Source: Spirochaetaceae bacterium | Lineage (GTDB): Bacteria; Spirochaetota; Spirochaetia; Treponematales; Breznakiellaceae | Direction of reading: 5' to 3' | DNA length: 16,911 nt | Assembly (NCBI GenBank): GCA_031256815.1 | Contig: JAIRPU010000092.1 | Coordinates: 1 to 16,911, forward strand | In this document: piece after piece, positions 6,042 to 13,206 of the stretch | How the letters are laid out: every line of letters starts with the position of its first letter | How positions within the stretch are numbered: position 1 is the stretch's first letter | Notes under the pieces: model-generated | Databases searched by the model: none | Seen by the model: only the letters and a program-made list of their open reading frames with translations | Told to the model about the DNA's origin: nothing | Made by a program: the position numbers and the translations under genes

Positions 6042-6931
6042 TAGCGGCCTCCGGTTTTATCAAGCAGTTTTTGACGCTCCGCTTCGGCGGCATTGTGCAT
6101 TTCGTCAAGCTTTGCCATTATCGCGTCAACAACGGCCTGTTTTCTGTCCGCGCCGCTTGCGTTAAGCTTTGCGTTTGCCCTGAATTCCGCGCAGGACAAA
6201 ACCGGCGATGCCGTAAGCCGCACAACATCATTGTTTACATAATCGTCTATCATGTCGCCTTCACGAATTTTGAGCAGCTCGCCGTTTACAGATATAAGGC
6301 ACATATAATCAAAACTTTTTATGTAAGAGTCTATTTCGCGCACGCCCCGTTTGGAACCCGGGTCCCATGGCCTGTAGCGCGTCCCCGCCGGAAAAACAAG
6401 AATTAACTTGCCCTGCCGTTTAAGCTCGTCCAGAGCGTGCATGGAAGCGCGGTTTATTTTTATAACCCTAAGCCTTTCTTCAGGGTCTTTTTCGCCATTG
6501 TAAAGTTCAAGATAGCGGCTTGGGCAAATAACAATGCGGGAAAAAGCGCTTGCAAACGCCGCTACCTGCGGGTTTTGTTCGTTGAGCTTCATTCCGGCTA
6601 TGGCAACAAGCGCTTCAGCAACTTCAGCTCCCGCAGTAGAATGTTTCCGTAAAAAATAAGAGATGCAAGGTAAATCTGTATTGCTGTAATGCTCCGGCAG
6701 CACAAGGCAGGAAGCGCCGCCGCGCGCTTTTTCGAGCAGCGCTACGAGGTTTTCTGCGCCGCTTATGCCTGAACCGTTAAGCGCCAGCTCTTCTACAATC
6801 TGGTCAAGAAAAGGGCGCACGGCAAGTTCACCGGGTTGATAGACATTTTCAGGCGTAATGTATGTTGCAACTTTTGAAGCGCCAATCGATTTTTTTATAA
6901 GAGCGCCGTACTTAGAGCTTATAGTTTCCAT
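6041..6931 (-). CDS. PlsC-like glycerophosphate acyltransferase family protein
   Basis: The 296-residue protein has the acyltransferase catalytic motif HYSNTD (81-86, the H-x4-D box) and FPAGTR (180-185, matching FPEGTR). These are the hallmarks of enzymes that acylate glycerol-3-phosphate or lysophosphatidate in membrane lipid synthesis. It has no clear membrane helix. The long segment between the two boxes, with SRY and INR (138-161), resembles soluble glycerol-3-phosphate acyltransferases as much as 1-acyl-glycerol-phosphate acyltransferases, so the exact substrate is left open. AAGGAAGG lies just before the ATG. It is the first gene of the minus-strand operon, with rbfA overlapping its stop by one base. 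Confidence 0.75.
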   Translation of the reverse strand: METISSKYGALIKKSIGASKVATYITPENVYQPGELAVRPFLDQIVEELALNGSGISGAENLVALLEKARGGASCLVLPEHYSNTDLPCISYFLRKHSTAGAEVAEALVAIAGMKLNEQNPQVAAFASAFSRIVICPSRYLELYNGEKDPEERLRVIKINRASMHALDELKRQGKLILVFPAGTRYRPWDPGSKRGVREIDSYIKSFDYMCLISVNGELLKIREGDMIDDYVNNDVVRLTASPVLSCAEFRANAKLNASGADRKQAVVDAIMAKLDEMHNAAEAERQKLLDKTGGR

Positions 6932-6990
6932 AAACCTTCCTTCTGTAACAAAACCCCATTATGTTCCCTGCTTTTTATAAAACTTTTTTT

Positions 6991-7019
6991 ATTCTGCCAT
7001 TTTTTTTTATTATTGTCAA
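6991..7019 (-). promoter_or_regulatory. Promoter of the minus-strand acyltransferase-rbfA-argB-coaW operon
   Basis: Read on the minus strand, TTGACA (7014-7019), a 17-base spacer and CAGAAT (6991-6996) form a good promoter. A start near 6984 leaves a leader of about 50 bases. The same CAGAAT hexamer at 17 bases from TTGACA occurs before tRNA-Ile. Confidence 0.65.
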
Positions 7020-7027
7020 TGCGGCGC

Positions 7028-7056
7028 TTGACAAAACGCAATGTGAGTGCAATAAT
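7028..7056 (+). promoter_or_regulatory. Promoter of the flavodoxin-like gene
   Basis: TTGACA (7028-7033), 17 bases, then AATAAT (7051-7056) within a short AAT repeat. Its -35 box is separated by 8 bases from the -35 box of the divergent promoter. Confidence 0.7.
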
Positions 7057-7145
7057 AATAATAGCAGTAAAGCGCTTGTGGGTAGCTTGCTGCGCCTGCG
7101 TAAGCAGGACATCTTAATCTTTTTCACTATTTAAGGAGAAAAAAC
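7057..7145 (+). promoter_or_regulatory. Leader of the flavodoxin-like gene
   Basis: The roughly 80-base leader contains a compact hairpin CCTGC/GCAGG with loop GTAA (7095-7108) and an alternative pairing GCTT/AAGC (7086-7105). AAGGAGA lies close before ATG 7146. No known riboswitch was recognised. Confidence 0.4.
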
Positions 7146-7715
7146 ATGAAAAAGACAATTACAGTTTTGGCGGTTTTAGCTTTCTGCGCTATAGCGCCGC
7201 TTGGTCTATTTGCGCAAAAAGGCGCAGCCGCAAAAAAAGTAGTGGTGGTCTACTTCTCTACCGCCGATGGCGACAAAGTTGCTGCCGACGCAATAGCGGC
7301 AAAAAAGAATGCCGATGTTATCAGGTTAGAGGTCGACCCCCCGTACGACGCGAAAGCGCTTGCTGACAAAGCCAAATTTGTTAAAGCAGCAGTAGCGAGC
7401 GAAGGCAAAAAACCTCCAAAGATTAAACCGGTAAATGTTGATGCATACGAAACCGTATACATTGGCACGGATGTATGGAACAATGGCGCGCCTAAAGCCG
7501 TTGAACTTTTCATTAACGATGCAAAACTCGAAGGCAAAAAGGTAATTTACTATGGTACCAGCACACTGGAATCTGTAGAAGCCACATTTAAGAAAAACAT
7601 GGACGGACTTATAAACAAGAAAAAAGCTAAAGAAGTTGTTTCTGGTCCGATATTCAAGAATGTCGCTGCGGCCAGCAAAGCCGAAGTTGACAAATGGGCT
7701 GATAGCGTAAAGTAG
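7146..7715 (+). CDS. Exported flavodoxin-like protein
   Basis: The 189 residues begin with a signal peptide (MKKTITVLAVLAFCAIAP..., likely cut near LFA-QK, 23/24). The rest follows the flavodoxin pattern: strand VVVVYFSTADGDK (32-44) at the place of the FMN phosphate loop, PPYD (65-68), YETVYIGTDVWNNGAPKAVE (101-120) matching the usual YD.IFlG.PiWwG.aP, and GKKVIYYGTSTLES (130-143). Flavodoxins are electron carriers of the cytosol, so export is unusual. The phosphate loop STADGD departs from the classic S/T-x-T-G-N-T, so FMN binding is uncertain. It is Lys- and Ala-rich. Own promoter and terminator show it is transcribed alone. Confidence 0.8.
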   Translation: MKKTITVLAVLAFCAIAPLGLFAQKGAAAKKVVVVYFSTADGDKVAADAIAAKKNADVIRLEVDPPYDAKALADKAKFVKAAVASEGKKPPKIKPVNVDAYETVYIGTDVWNNGAPKAVELFINDAKLEGKKVIYYGTSTLESVEATFKKNMDGLINKKKAKEVVSGPIFKNVAAASKAEVDKWADSVK

Positions 7716-7741
7716 TAATTTCTTATACATACTCTGCTTTG

Positions 7742-7767
7742 CACCGTGCCTTTGGCACGGTGTTTTT
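7742..7767 (+). terminator. Intrinsic terminator of the flavodoxin-like gene
   Basis: CACCGTGCC (7742-7750) and GGCACGGTG (7754-7762) form a perfect 9-bp stem with loop TTT, followed by TTTTT. It lies 26 bases after the stop codon. Confidence 0.93.
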
Positions 7768-7806
7768 ATTTATGAAAAACAATATTTCACCATTAAAAAA
7801 TAAAAA

Positions 7807-8517
7807 ATGAAGCCCCGCGTAATTTTTTTGTCCGGCTCTTTTATTGTATTTTACAAGCCGGCCGGAATGCATACCGTTCCCTTGCGTTCTGAAGAAAAGG
7901 GGACTTTGCTAAACTGGGCTTTAAAAAGCTTTCCGGAGCTTGGCCGTGTACACGGGAAAAAACCTGTGGAAGGCGGAATTCTGCACAGACTTGACGAACA
8001 AACCTGCGGGCTGGTACTCGCCGCAAGAACACAGTGCGCCTACGAAGCGCTTTGCGAAGAACAGCGGCAGGGGCTTTTTGTTAAACAGTATCAGGCAACT
8101 GTAAAAAAGCGTTCGGTTCCGCTTGAAGGCTTCCCGCCGCCGCCTTCCTTGCCTTATAAAACAGATTTTACCATAGAGTCAGCATTTCGTACTTTTGGCC
8201 CGGGCGGAAAGGCTGTAAGACCGGTAGCACAGGAAAAAATACCGGATAAAAAAACGCTGTACCAGACAAAGGTGTTAAAATTTTCTTTAGCCAAAAATCA
8301 GGAAGCGGCAAATACTGACGAAACACGCAAAGTAATATGTTCTTTAACGCGGGGCTTCAGGCACCAGATTCGCTGTCATCTGGCATGGCTTGGCTGGCCG
8401 CTTACAGGAGATGTGCTTTATGGCGGAGAGCCCAATGGCAGTTTTAATCTTAAAGCCAGGGCAATAACTTTTTTTGACCCGGATTCCGGCAAAAAAACAA
8501 AATTCAAAATCTCTTAA
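7807..8517 (+). CDS. RluA-family RNA pseudouridine synthase
   Basis: Converts specific uridines of rRNA or tRNA to pseudouridine. The 236 residues carry YKPAG (16-20), the catalytic block HRLDEQTCGL (60-69) with Asp63 as nucleophile, and the C-terminal GFRHQIRCHLAWLGWPLTGD followed by LYGG, all typical of RluA/RluC/RluD enzymes. There is no N-terminal S4 domain, and the protein is short for RluC/RluD, so the target site is unknown. The usual Ser after the catalytic box is Cys68 here. ATG 7807 is preceded by an A-rich leader without a Shine-Dalgarno sequence; an in-frame TAA just upstream rules out an earlier start. The previous gene ends in a terminator, so it needs its own promoter, which I could not identify. 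Confidence 0.9.
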   Translation: MKPRVIFLSGSFIVFYKPAGMHTVPLRSEEKGTLLNWALKSFPELGRVHGKKPVEGGILHRLDEQTCGLVLAARTQCAYEALCEEQRQGLFVKQYQATVKKRSVPLEGFPPPPSLPYKTDFTIESAFRTFGPGGKAVRPVAQEKIPDKKTLYQTKVLKFSLAKNQEAANTDETRKVICSLTRGFRHQIRCHLAWLGWPLTGDVLYGGEPNGSFNLKARAITFFDPDSGKKTKFKIS

Positions 8518-8529
8518 AAAGCGCTTTAA

Positions 8530-8567
8530 ACGTTGTTTACTAAATTTATGTATATTCTGTTCAACGT
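8530..8567. promoter_or_regulatory. Possible flgF promoter or operator region
   Basis: The 88-base gap before flgF holds the inverted repeat ACGTTG (8530-8535)/CAACGT (8562-8567) bracketing a TATATT (8551-8556) that could be a -10 box. No -35 box at 17 bases was found, and no sigma-28 motif, so this is a weak proposal. Confidence 0.3.
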
Positions 8568-8605
8568 ATTATTAAGGCGGCGCTTAAAGAAACCGAAAGA
8601 TTAAT

Positions 8606-9460
8606 ATGATACGAACATATTGGACCGGGGCAAGCGGCATGAGGGCGCAGCAATGGCGGCTTGATGCTTCGGCAAATAATCTTGCCAATGTAGATACAGA
8701 CGGTTATAAGCGTGATGTAACTACATTTAAGGCGTTTCCGGAACTTTTAATGCGGCGCATGGGCGATGACGGAGTTTATAAAATTCCGCCCTTTGGTTCC
8801 GGCGATGCTGCTCCGGTTGTGGGCAAGCTTGGCACCGGCGTTGAGTTCAATGAACTTTATACAAACTTTGAGCAGGGCGCGCCAAAAGAATCCGGCAACG
8901 ACTTTGATTTAATGATTGAAGGAGACGGTTTTTTTTCCATAGAGACCCCCTATGGCGAGCGCTGGACACGCAACGGCAGTTTTCATTTGGGAAAGGAAGG
9001 TTACCTGGAAACAAAAGAAGGCTACCCTGTATTGGGCGAAAACGGCCGGCTTAAAGTAAAAGCCAACAATTTTAAAGTTGATAAAGAAGGGCGCGTATGG
9101 ATAAACGCCGCCTATGCGGATAACGATTCGCTTATGATTTCCAGAGAGGATAACACATGGGGAGAGGCGGTTTTGCTTGATACTTTAAAAATTGTCGGGT
9201 TTGAGCGGGAACGTTATCTTGAAAAACAGGGTTCCAGTTTTTACAACAAAACCGAATATTCAGGCGAAGCTGAAGTATTTGAAGAAGGCGCAAAACCGCA
9301 GATATTGCAGGGTTTTACCGAAGCGTCCAATGTTAATGCCGTAACCGAAATGGTTAATCTTATAGAAATAAACCGCGCCTACGAGGCGAACCAAAAAGTA
9401 ATTCAATCTGGAGACTCGATGCTTGGCGTGCTAATAAATCAGTATGCCAGGGTAGGATAG
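8606..9460 (+). CDS. flgF: Flagellar basal-body rod protein FlgF
   Basis: FlgF builds the proximal rod of the (in spirochaetes periplasmic) flagellum. The 284 residues show the N-terminal rod-domain motif ASGMRAQQWRLDASANNL (9-26) with NLANVDTDGYKRD, the central FlgE/F/G beta domain (GDGFFSIETPYGERWTRNGSF), and the C-terminal FTEASNVNAVTEMVNLIEIN with RAYEANQKVIQ that stacks with the N-terminal helix. Length is between E. coli FlgF and FlgG; it could be called FlgG-like, but the shorter middle domain and treponemal resemblance favour FlgF. No flgG follows here, although the two are normally adjacent; a glycosyltransferase gene overlaps its stop by one base instead. Confidence 0.88.
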   Translation: MIRTYWTGASGMRAQQWRLDASANNLANVDTDGYKRDVTTFKAFPELLMRRMGDDGVYKIPPFGSGDAAPVVGKLGTGVEFNELYTNFEQGAPKESGNDFDLMIEGDGFFSIETPYGERWTRNGSFHLGKEGYLETKEGYPVLGENGRLKVKANNFKVDKEGRVWINAAYADNDSLMISREDNTWGEAVLLDTLKIVGFERERYLEKQGSSFYNKTEYSGEAEVFEEGAKPQILQGFTEASNVNAVTEMVNLIEINRAYEANQKVIQSGDSMLGVLINQYARVG

Positions 9461-10581
9461 TGAAAATAGGCATAGATACATTTGCCTGTAATATCGGGGT
9501 TTCCGGAGTTGGCGTTTACCTTACTCAAATTCTAAAACGGATTCCGATTTCGAGCGTAAAATACGAGCTTTTTGGCTGGGAGTTTGACCGTTTTGCGTTT
9601 GCCGACCTTGATAACAAGATTGACTTTGTTTCTGTAGGCAGAATTTCCGGCAAAACGGCAAACTCACTTTGGCACGTTTTTAAGTACAGCAGATTTGCAA
9701 TAAAACGAAAATACGACATTTGTTTTTTTCCGGCGGCTCACCGCAGGCTGCCGAATAGATTTCCTTGCGCTTCTGTGGGAACCGTTCACGATATGGCCGC
9801 ATATTGGGGGACAAGAAAGACGCGAGAACACCTTGGAGCGGTGCTTAGAATAGCGCTGCCGGATTCACTTCGCCGGCTTGACCGCATTATCGCGGTAAGC
9901 GAATGGGTAAAACATGAGCTTATAGAAATGACGGGCGTAAAAGAGTTTCAAATTGAAGTTATTCCAAACGGGGTAGATTGTTCAGTATACTATCCGCGGA
10001 CAGAAGAAGATGACGCGGTTGTTGAGCCCTTCGGTTTTAAAAGGCCATACATTCTGTATGCATCCAGGCTTCATCATCCCATAAAAAATCATATTACATT
10101 GATAAAGGCGTTTGAGATTTTTAAAGAGAAAACAAAGTTTCCGCACCGCATCGTATTTGCCGGTTCGGACGACCATGGCGCGGGAACGATACGCGCCGCG
10201 GCGTTTAATTCAAAATACAAAAACGATATTTTTTTTACAGGAAACTTTCCGTCAAAAAACCTGCCGGGGCTTTATGCCGGCGCGCATTTTGCCGTTATTC
10301 CGTCCCGCTACGAAGGTTTTGGGCAAAGCGCGATAGAGTCTATGGCGTCCGGCATCCCTGTTGCCTGCGCCCGCGCCGCGGCGCTGCCGGAAACCGCGGA
10401 ACACGCCGCGTTGTACTTTGACCCGGAAAATGCCGAGGACATGGCGGAACGGATGATTTCGCTTGCAACAGACAGCGAAATTTATATGCGCTGCCGCGCC
10501 GCAGGGCTGGAACGCGCAAAGCTTTTTTCGTGGAATATCTGTGCGGAGCGCACTATTCGCATTTTGCAGGAAACAGTTTAA
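9460..10581 (+). CDS. GT4-family glycosyltransferase
   Basis: The 373-residue protein has two Rossmann-like halves. The N-terminal acceptor half carries the glycine-rich GVSGVGVY (13-20) and SVGTVHD (105-111). IAVSEWVKHEL (144-154) and IPNGVD (168-173) lead into the donor half, which has the nucleotide-sugar motif RYEGFGQSAIESMASGIPV (283-301) with the conserved E-x7-E pair Glu285/Glu293. This is a retaining GT-B enzyme of family GT4; sugar and acceptor cannot be told. The start is GTG 9460, sharing one base with the flgF stop and preceded by AGGG at 9449-9452. Coupling to flgF allows, but does not prove, a role in flagellar or surface glycan modification. Confidence 0.88.
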   Translation: MKIGIDTFACNIGVSGVGVYLTQILKRIPISSVKYELFGWEFDRFAFADLDNKIDFVSVGRISGKTANSLWHVFKYSRFAIKRKYDICFFPAAHRRLPNRFPCASVGTVHDMAAYWGTRKTREHLGAVLRIALPDSLRRLDRIIAVSEWVKHELIEMTGVKEFQIEVIPNGVDCSVYYPRTEEDDAVVEPFGFKRPYILYASRLHHPIKNHITLIKAFEIFKEKTKFPHRIVFAGSDDHGAGTIRAAAFNSKYKNDIFFTGNFPSKNLPGLYAGAHFAVIPSRYEGFGQSAIESMASGIPVACARAAALPETAEHAALYFDPENAEDMAERMISLATDSEIYMRCRAAGLERAKLFSWNICAERTIRILQETV

Positions 10582-10590
10582 TATAATCTT

Positions 10591-11307
10591 ATGACGAGTG
10601 TAATTTCACTTGGCGGTTCGCTTATTGTTCCTGAACAAATAGGAACAACATTCATAAAAGAGTTTATAGCGCTTATCGAAGCGCTGTTGGCCGCGGATGA
10701 ATCGCGTAAATTTATTATTGTTACAGGCGGCGGCAGCACGGCAAGACGCTATCAGGAAGCGTTTTTTGAAATTGACGGCGTCCGGCCGGAGGCCGCGGGG
10801 CAAAAAAAGGCGGAGTTAAACGACTGTGCCGACTGGATTGGAATAGCGGCAACAAGATTGAACGCCGAGCTTATAAGGCAAATTTTAAGAAAGCATTGCA
10901 GCGAAAATGTAGTTTACGACCCAAGCGAGGCTTTTGATTTTGAAGGAAGAGTGCTTGTAGCTGCGGGCTGGAAACCGGGGTTTTCTTCGGACAACGATGC
11001 GGTTATTTTGGCGCGTAAATTTGGCGCAGACACGGTAATCAATCTTTCCAATATAGAAAAAATTTACACAGGCGACCCGAAGCGCGACCCATCGGCAAAA
11101 CCGCTGGATTCAATTTCGTGGCGGGAATTCCGCGCAATGGTTGGCGATGCCTGGGTTCCCGGGGCAAACCTGCCCTTTGACCCAATAGCAAGCAAACTGG
11201 CAAGCGAATCGGGAATAAAAGTGATTTTTGCCGCCGGACATCCAATAAAAAATTTAGAAAACATTTTACTGAACAAAGCGTTTACAGGAACCACAATTGG
11301 AAAATAA
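10591..11307 (+). CDS. UMP kinase of the archaeal type (amino acid kinase family)
   Basis: Likely phosphorylates UMP to UDP. The 238 residues show SLGGSL (6-11), VTGGGSTARRY (44-54), WKPGFSSDNDAVILA (127-141), GADTVINLSNIEKIY (145-159) with TGDP (160-163), and WVPGANLPFDPIASKLA (188-204). These blocks are those I recall from archaeal UMP kinases and differ from the ordinary bacterial PyrH (which starts KR.LLKLSGE). An isopentenyl phosphate kinase or other amino acid kinase is less likely because of the WKPGFS and GANLPFDP blocks. It begins 9 bases after the glycosyltransferase and its 3' end overlaps the next gene by 11 bases. Whether it is the only UMP kinase of the organism cannot be seen. 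Confidence 0.8.
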   Translation: MTSVISLGGSLIVPEQIGTTFIKEFIALIEALLAADESRKFIIVTGGGSTARRYQEAFFEIDGVRPEAAGQKKAELNDCADWIGIAATRLNAELIRQILRKHCSENVVYDPSEAFDFEGRVLVAAGWKPGFSSDNDAVILARKFGADTVINLSNIEKIYTGDPKRDPSAKPLDSISWREFRAMVGDAWVPGANLPFDPIASKLASESGIKVIFAAGHPIKNLENILLNKAFTGTTIGK

Positions 11308-12802
11308 ATTTGAATCTTCAAAATTAAGAAAACTTACAACGTTTGTATTTCTAATTACGTCGCTTGGCATAATGCTGCTTGTTGTGCTTCCAAAAGATTT
11401 TTGGAAAGGGCAAAAAAAAGAAGCCGCGCAGAGCAGGGTTTTAATACCGGAGTTTTCAAACGAGCATACAACAGAAACTGTAGAAACCGAAGTTGAGCGC
11501 ATGAATTACGCTTCCGGAGTGCTTCCCGTTGTAAAACTTGAAGATGGCGAAGTTCAAATTGCAGTAATTGCCGAAGATTTTGACGGCGATGGCGCTGAAG
11601 AACAGGTTATTGCATACAGAAATCTTATGGAAAAAGACAATTTGATTTATATTACCTTTGTTGATTATGACGAAGAACATCATAAATACAGGCGGGTTTG
11701 GAACGCGTCTACAGCAGCGGTGCGCCATGCTACGGCTTCTCTTTTTAGCATCGACCTTATAGGCAACCACAGAAATTGCGTTGCGGTAACGGGCATGAAT
11801 CAAAATGACGAACAGACTCTTACCGCGTTCAGCATAGTTCCTGCAAATGAACAGCGCGAAGGCTATCCTTCCTACAAACAAATTATCCGTCTGGTTATGG
11901 ACGGGACTATAGTGATAAATGAAATTGAGCGCAGTCAGGCGTATCAAATGGGTTTTGCGAATGGGGCAAGCTGGCAAATTTCAAGCCGCGGCCATGACCC
12001 TTATTCGGCAAACAGTTTTGACCAGATTGAAGAAAGCTGGCGTTACGACCCCATTGCGGCAGTGTACCGCAAAGAAAGTTCCGTTCGTATTCCGGGCGCA
12101 AAGATTGAAGAAACCCGTCTGCGGGAGCTTTTAAGCGGCGGCAAGCAGGGTTTTGAACAATTTGTAGACGGGCTTTGGTATCATATTACCGATGAAGGCG
12201 CAATAGACAATGAACGTTATATTTATTTTGACACGGCAAAACGCGAAGTTAGTTTTTATAATGATGATACTCAACAGGTTTTTCGCTGGCAGTCTTCTTA
12301 TGCAACAAAATACGGGCTTTTTATTTCGTCTCAAAATATTTCTGTAGCAACACTTAACCGTAAAATTGACATTGAATTAAAATCGCTTGATTCAATTAGC
12401 GTGCGTGTTTCGGAAGATGTACGAATGCGTATAATAATGAACGCGCCCTGGGATGGTTCCTACCGCAAAGCCCAAACGCTGCGCAACACCGGCAAGGACG
12501 CTATTTCGGTTAGCCCCGGAATAGACGCGGAGTATAACAGCGCAATAGGCAGAGTGTTTTTTTATCAGGACGGCTCCTACGAAATTGAATTGAACGGCAG
12601 CTTAAACAAAGGCAAGTACGCTTTTTATAAAATTGGCGGGTATGAGCTGCTGGAGTTTATTCCTTCAAAAGATTTAAAACTGCCAAAGCAAACGTATCGT
12701 GTTAAAAGACAAAATGGCACTAACGAACTTTCGCTTGCACGTGTGAGGCTTGGCATAAATGGGCTTTACGAATTTCGTGAAGCGCCCATAACATTGAATT
12801 AA
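11297..12802 (+). CDS. Pallilysin-related membrane-anchored protein lacking the HEXXH motif
   Basis: The 501 residues start at TTG 11297, with AGGA seven bases upstream, inside the end of the UMP kinase gene. A single hydrophobic helix (14-32) anchors the protein, leaving the bulk outside the cytoplasm. Residues 88-106 hold DFDGDGAEEQV, a calcium-loop-like D-x-D-x-D-G as in VCBS/FG-GAP repeats. The part from about 276 to 395 aligns by eye with TP0751 (pallilysin) of T. pallidum: FVDGLW, YIYFDTAKREVSFY, the region before VRVSEDVRMRI, and WDGSYRK. In TP0751 the segment before VRAVED is HEVIH; here it is LDSIS (364-368), so the zinc motif is absent. Adhesin or structural roles are more plausible than protease. 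A further 100 residues follow the domain. Confidence 0.7.
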   Translation: MENKFESSKLRKLTTFVFLITSLGIMLLVVLPKDFWKGQKKEAAQSRVLIPEFSNEHTTETVETEVERMNYASGVLPVVKLEDGEVQIAVIAEDFDGDGAEEQVIAYRNLMEKDNLIYITFVDYDEEHHKYRRVWNASTAAVRHATASLFSIDLIGNHRNCVAVTGMNQNDEQTLTAFSIVPANEQREGYPSYKQIIRLVMDGTIVINEIERSQAYQMGFANGASWQISSRGHDPYSANSFDQIEESWRYDPIAAVYRKESSVRIPGAKIEETRLRELLSGGKQGFEQFVDGLWYHITDEGAIDNERYIYFDTAKREVSFYNDDTQQVFRWQSSYATKYGLFISSQNISVATLNRKIDIELKSLDSISVRVSEDVRMRIIMNAPWDGSYRKAQTLRNTGKDAISVSPGIDAEYNSAIGRVFFYQDGSYEIELNGSLNKGKYAFYKIGGYELLEFIPSKDLKLPKQTYRVKRQNGTNELSLARVRLGINGLYEFREAPITLN

Positions 12803-12811
12803 AACCTGCGG

Positions 12812-12829
12812 CAAAAATTATAATTTTTG
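12812..12829. repeat. AT-rich perfect palindrome after the pallilysin-related gene
   Basis: CAAAAATTATAATTTTTG reads the same on both strands. It begins 9 bases after the stop codon. Its T-rich right arm may help transcription termination in either direction, but it has no GC stem and no separate T run. Confidence 0.5.
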
Positions 12830-12935
12830 TGCGCGCCGCATCATGCGGCCGCGCAGGCCGCGCAAGCGATTGAAGCGGAATTTGCAAGCGAAGCGAAGCA
12901 AATTGTAGCGGAAAGCGCGTTTTTTGCCGGAGGCT

Positions 12936-12977
12936 GCCGTTGTTCCGCGGCCTGCGCGTTGCGCAGGCCGCGGCCGG
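12936..12977. repeat. GC hairpin repeat, copy 1
   Basis: CCGCGGCCTGCGC (12945-12957) and GCGCAGGCCGCGG (12961-12973) form a perfect 13-bp stem with loop GTT. Flanks GCCGTTGT on the left and CCGG on the right are shared with copy 2. Confidence 0.85.
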
Positions 12978-13134
12978 GCGAAACCGCAGGCGGTTTAGCC
13001 CGGCTTCCGGTGGTGGCCGCCTGCGGCGGCCGCGAAGCGGCAGGTGTAGACTGCGCCGGCGCGTGCCATCGTAGTCATCTACGCCCTTTCGGGCGCACCC
13101 TCGGCGCTTTGCCGGAGGCAGAAGCGCCGCAGTA

Positions 13135-13166
13135 GGCCGCCACACCGCATCTGCGGTGTGGCGGCC
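13135..13166. repeat. 15-bp perfect hairpin
   Basis: GGCCGCCACACCGCA (13135-13149) and TGCGGTGTGGCGGCC (13152-13166) are exact reverse complements separated by two bases. Confidence 0.85.
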
Positions 13167-13206
13167 GTTGTCCCCGCGGCCTGCGCGTTGCGCAGGCCGC
13201 GGCCGG
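13164..13206. repeat. GC hairpin repeat, copy 2
   Basis: Same 13-bp stem and GTT loop (13174-13202) with the same flanks as copy 1, differing by one substitution and one extra C on the left side. It directly follows, and by a few bases overlaps, the 15-bp hairpin at 13135-13166. Confidence 0.85.

Noticed and set aside
10582..10587. TATAAT just before the UMP kinase gene as a -10 box
   Set aside because: It lies 3 bases before the start codon and has no -35 box at the right distance; the gene is 9 bases after its upstream partner and is probably co-transcribed.
11297..12802. Active pallilysin-type metalloprotease
   Set aside because: No HEXXH anywhere in the protein; the aligned position reads LDSIS.
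12720..13145. Open frames on both strands across cluster B
   Set aside because: Low-complexity translations from hairpin DNA, overlapping each other and the pallilysin-related gene; no family resemblance.
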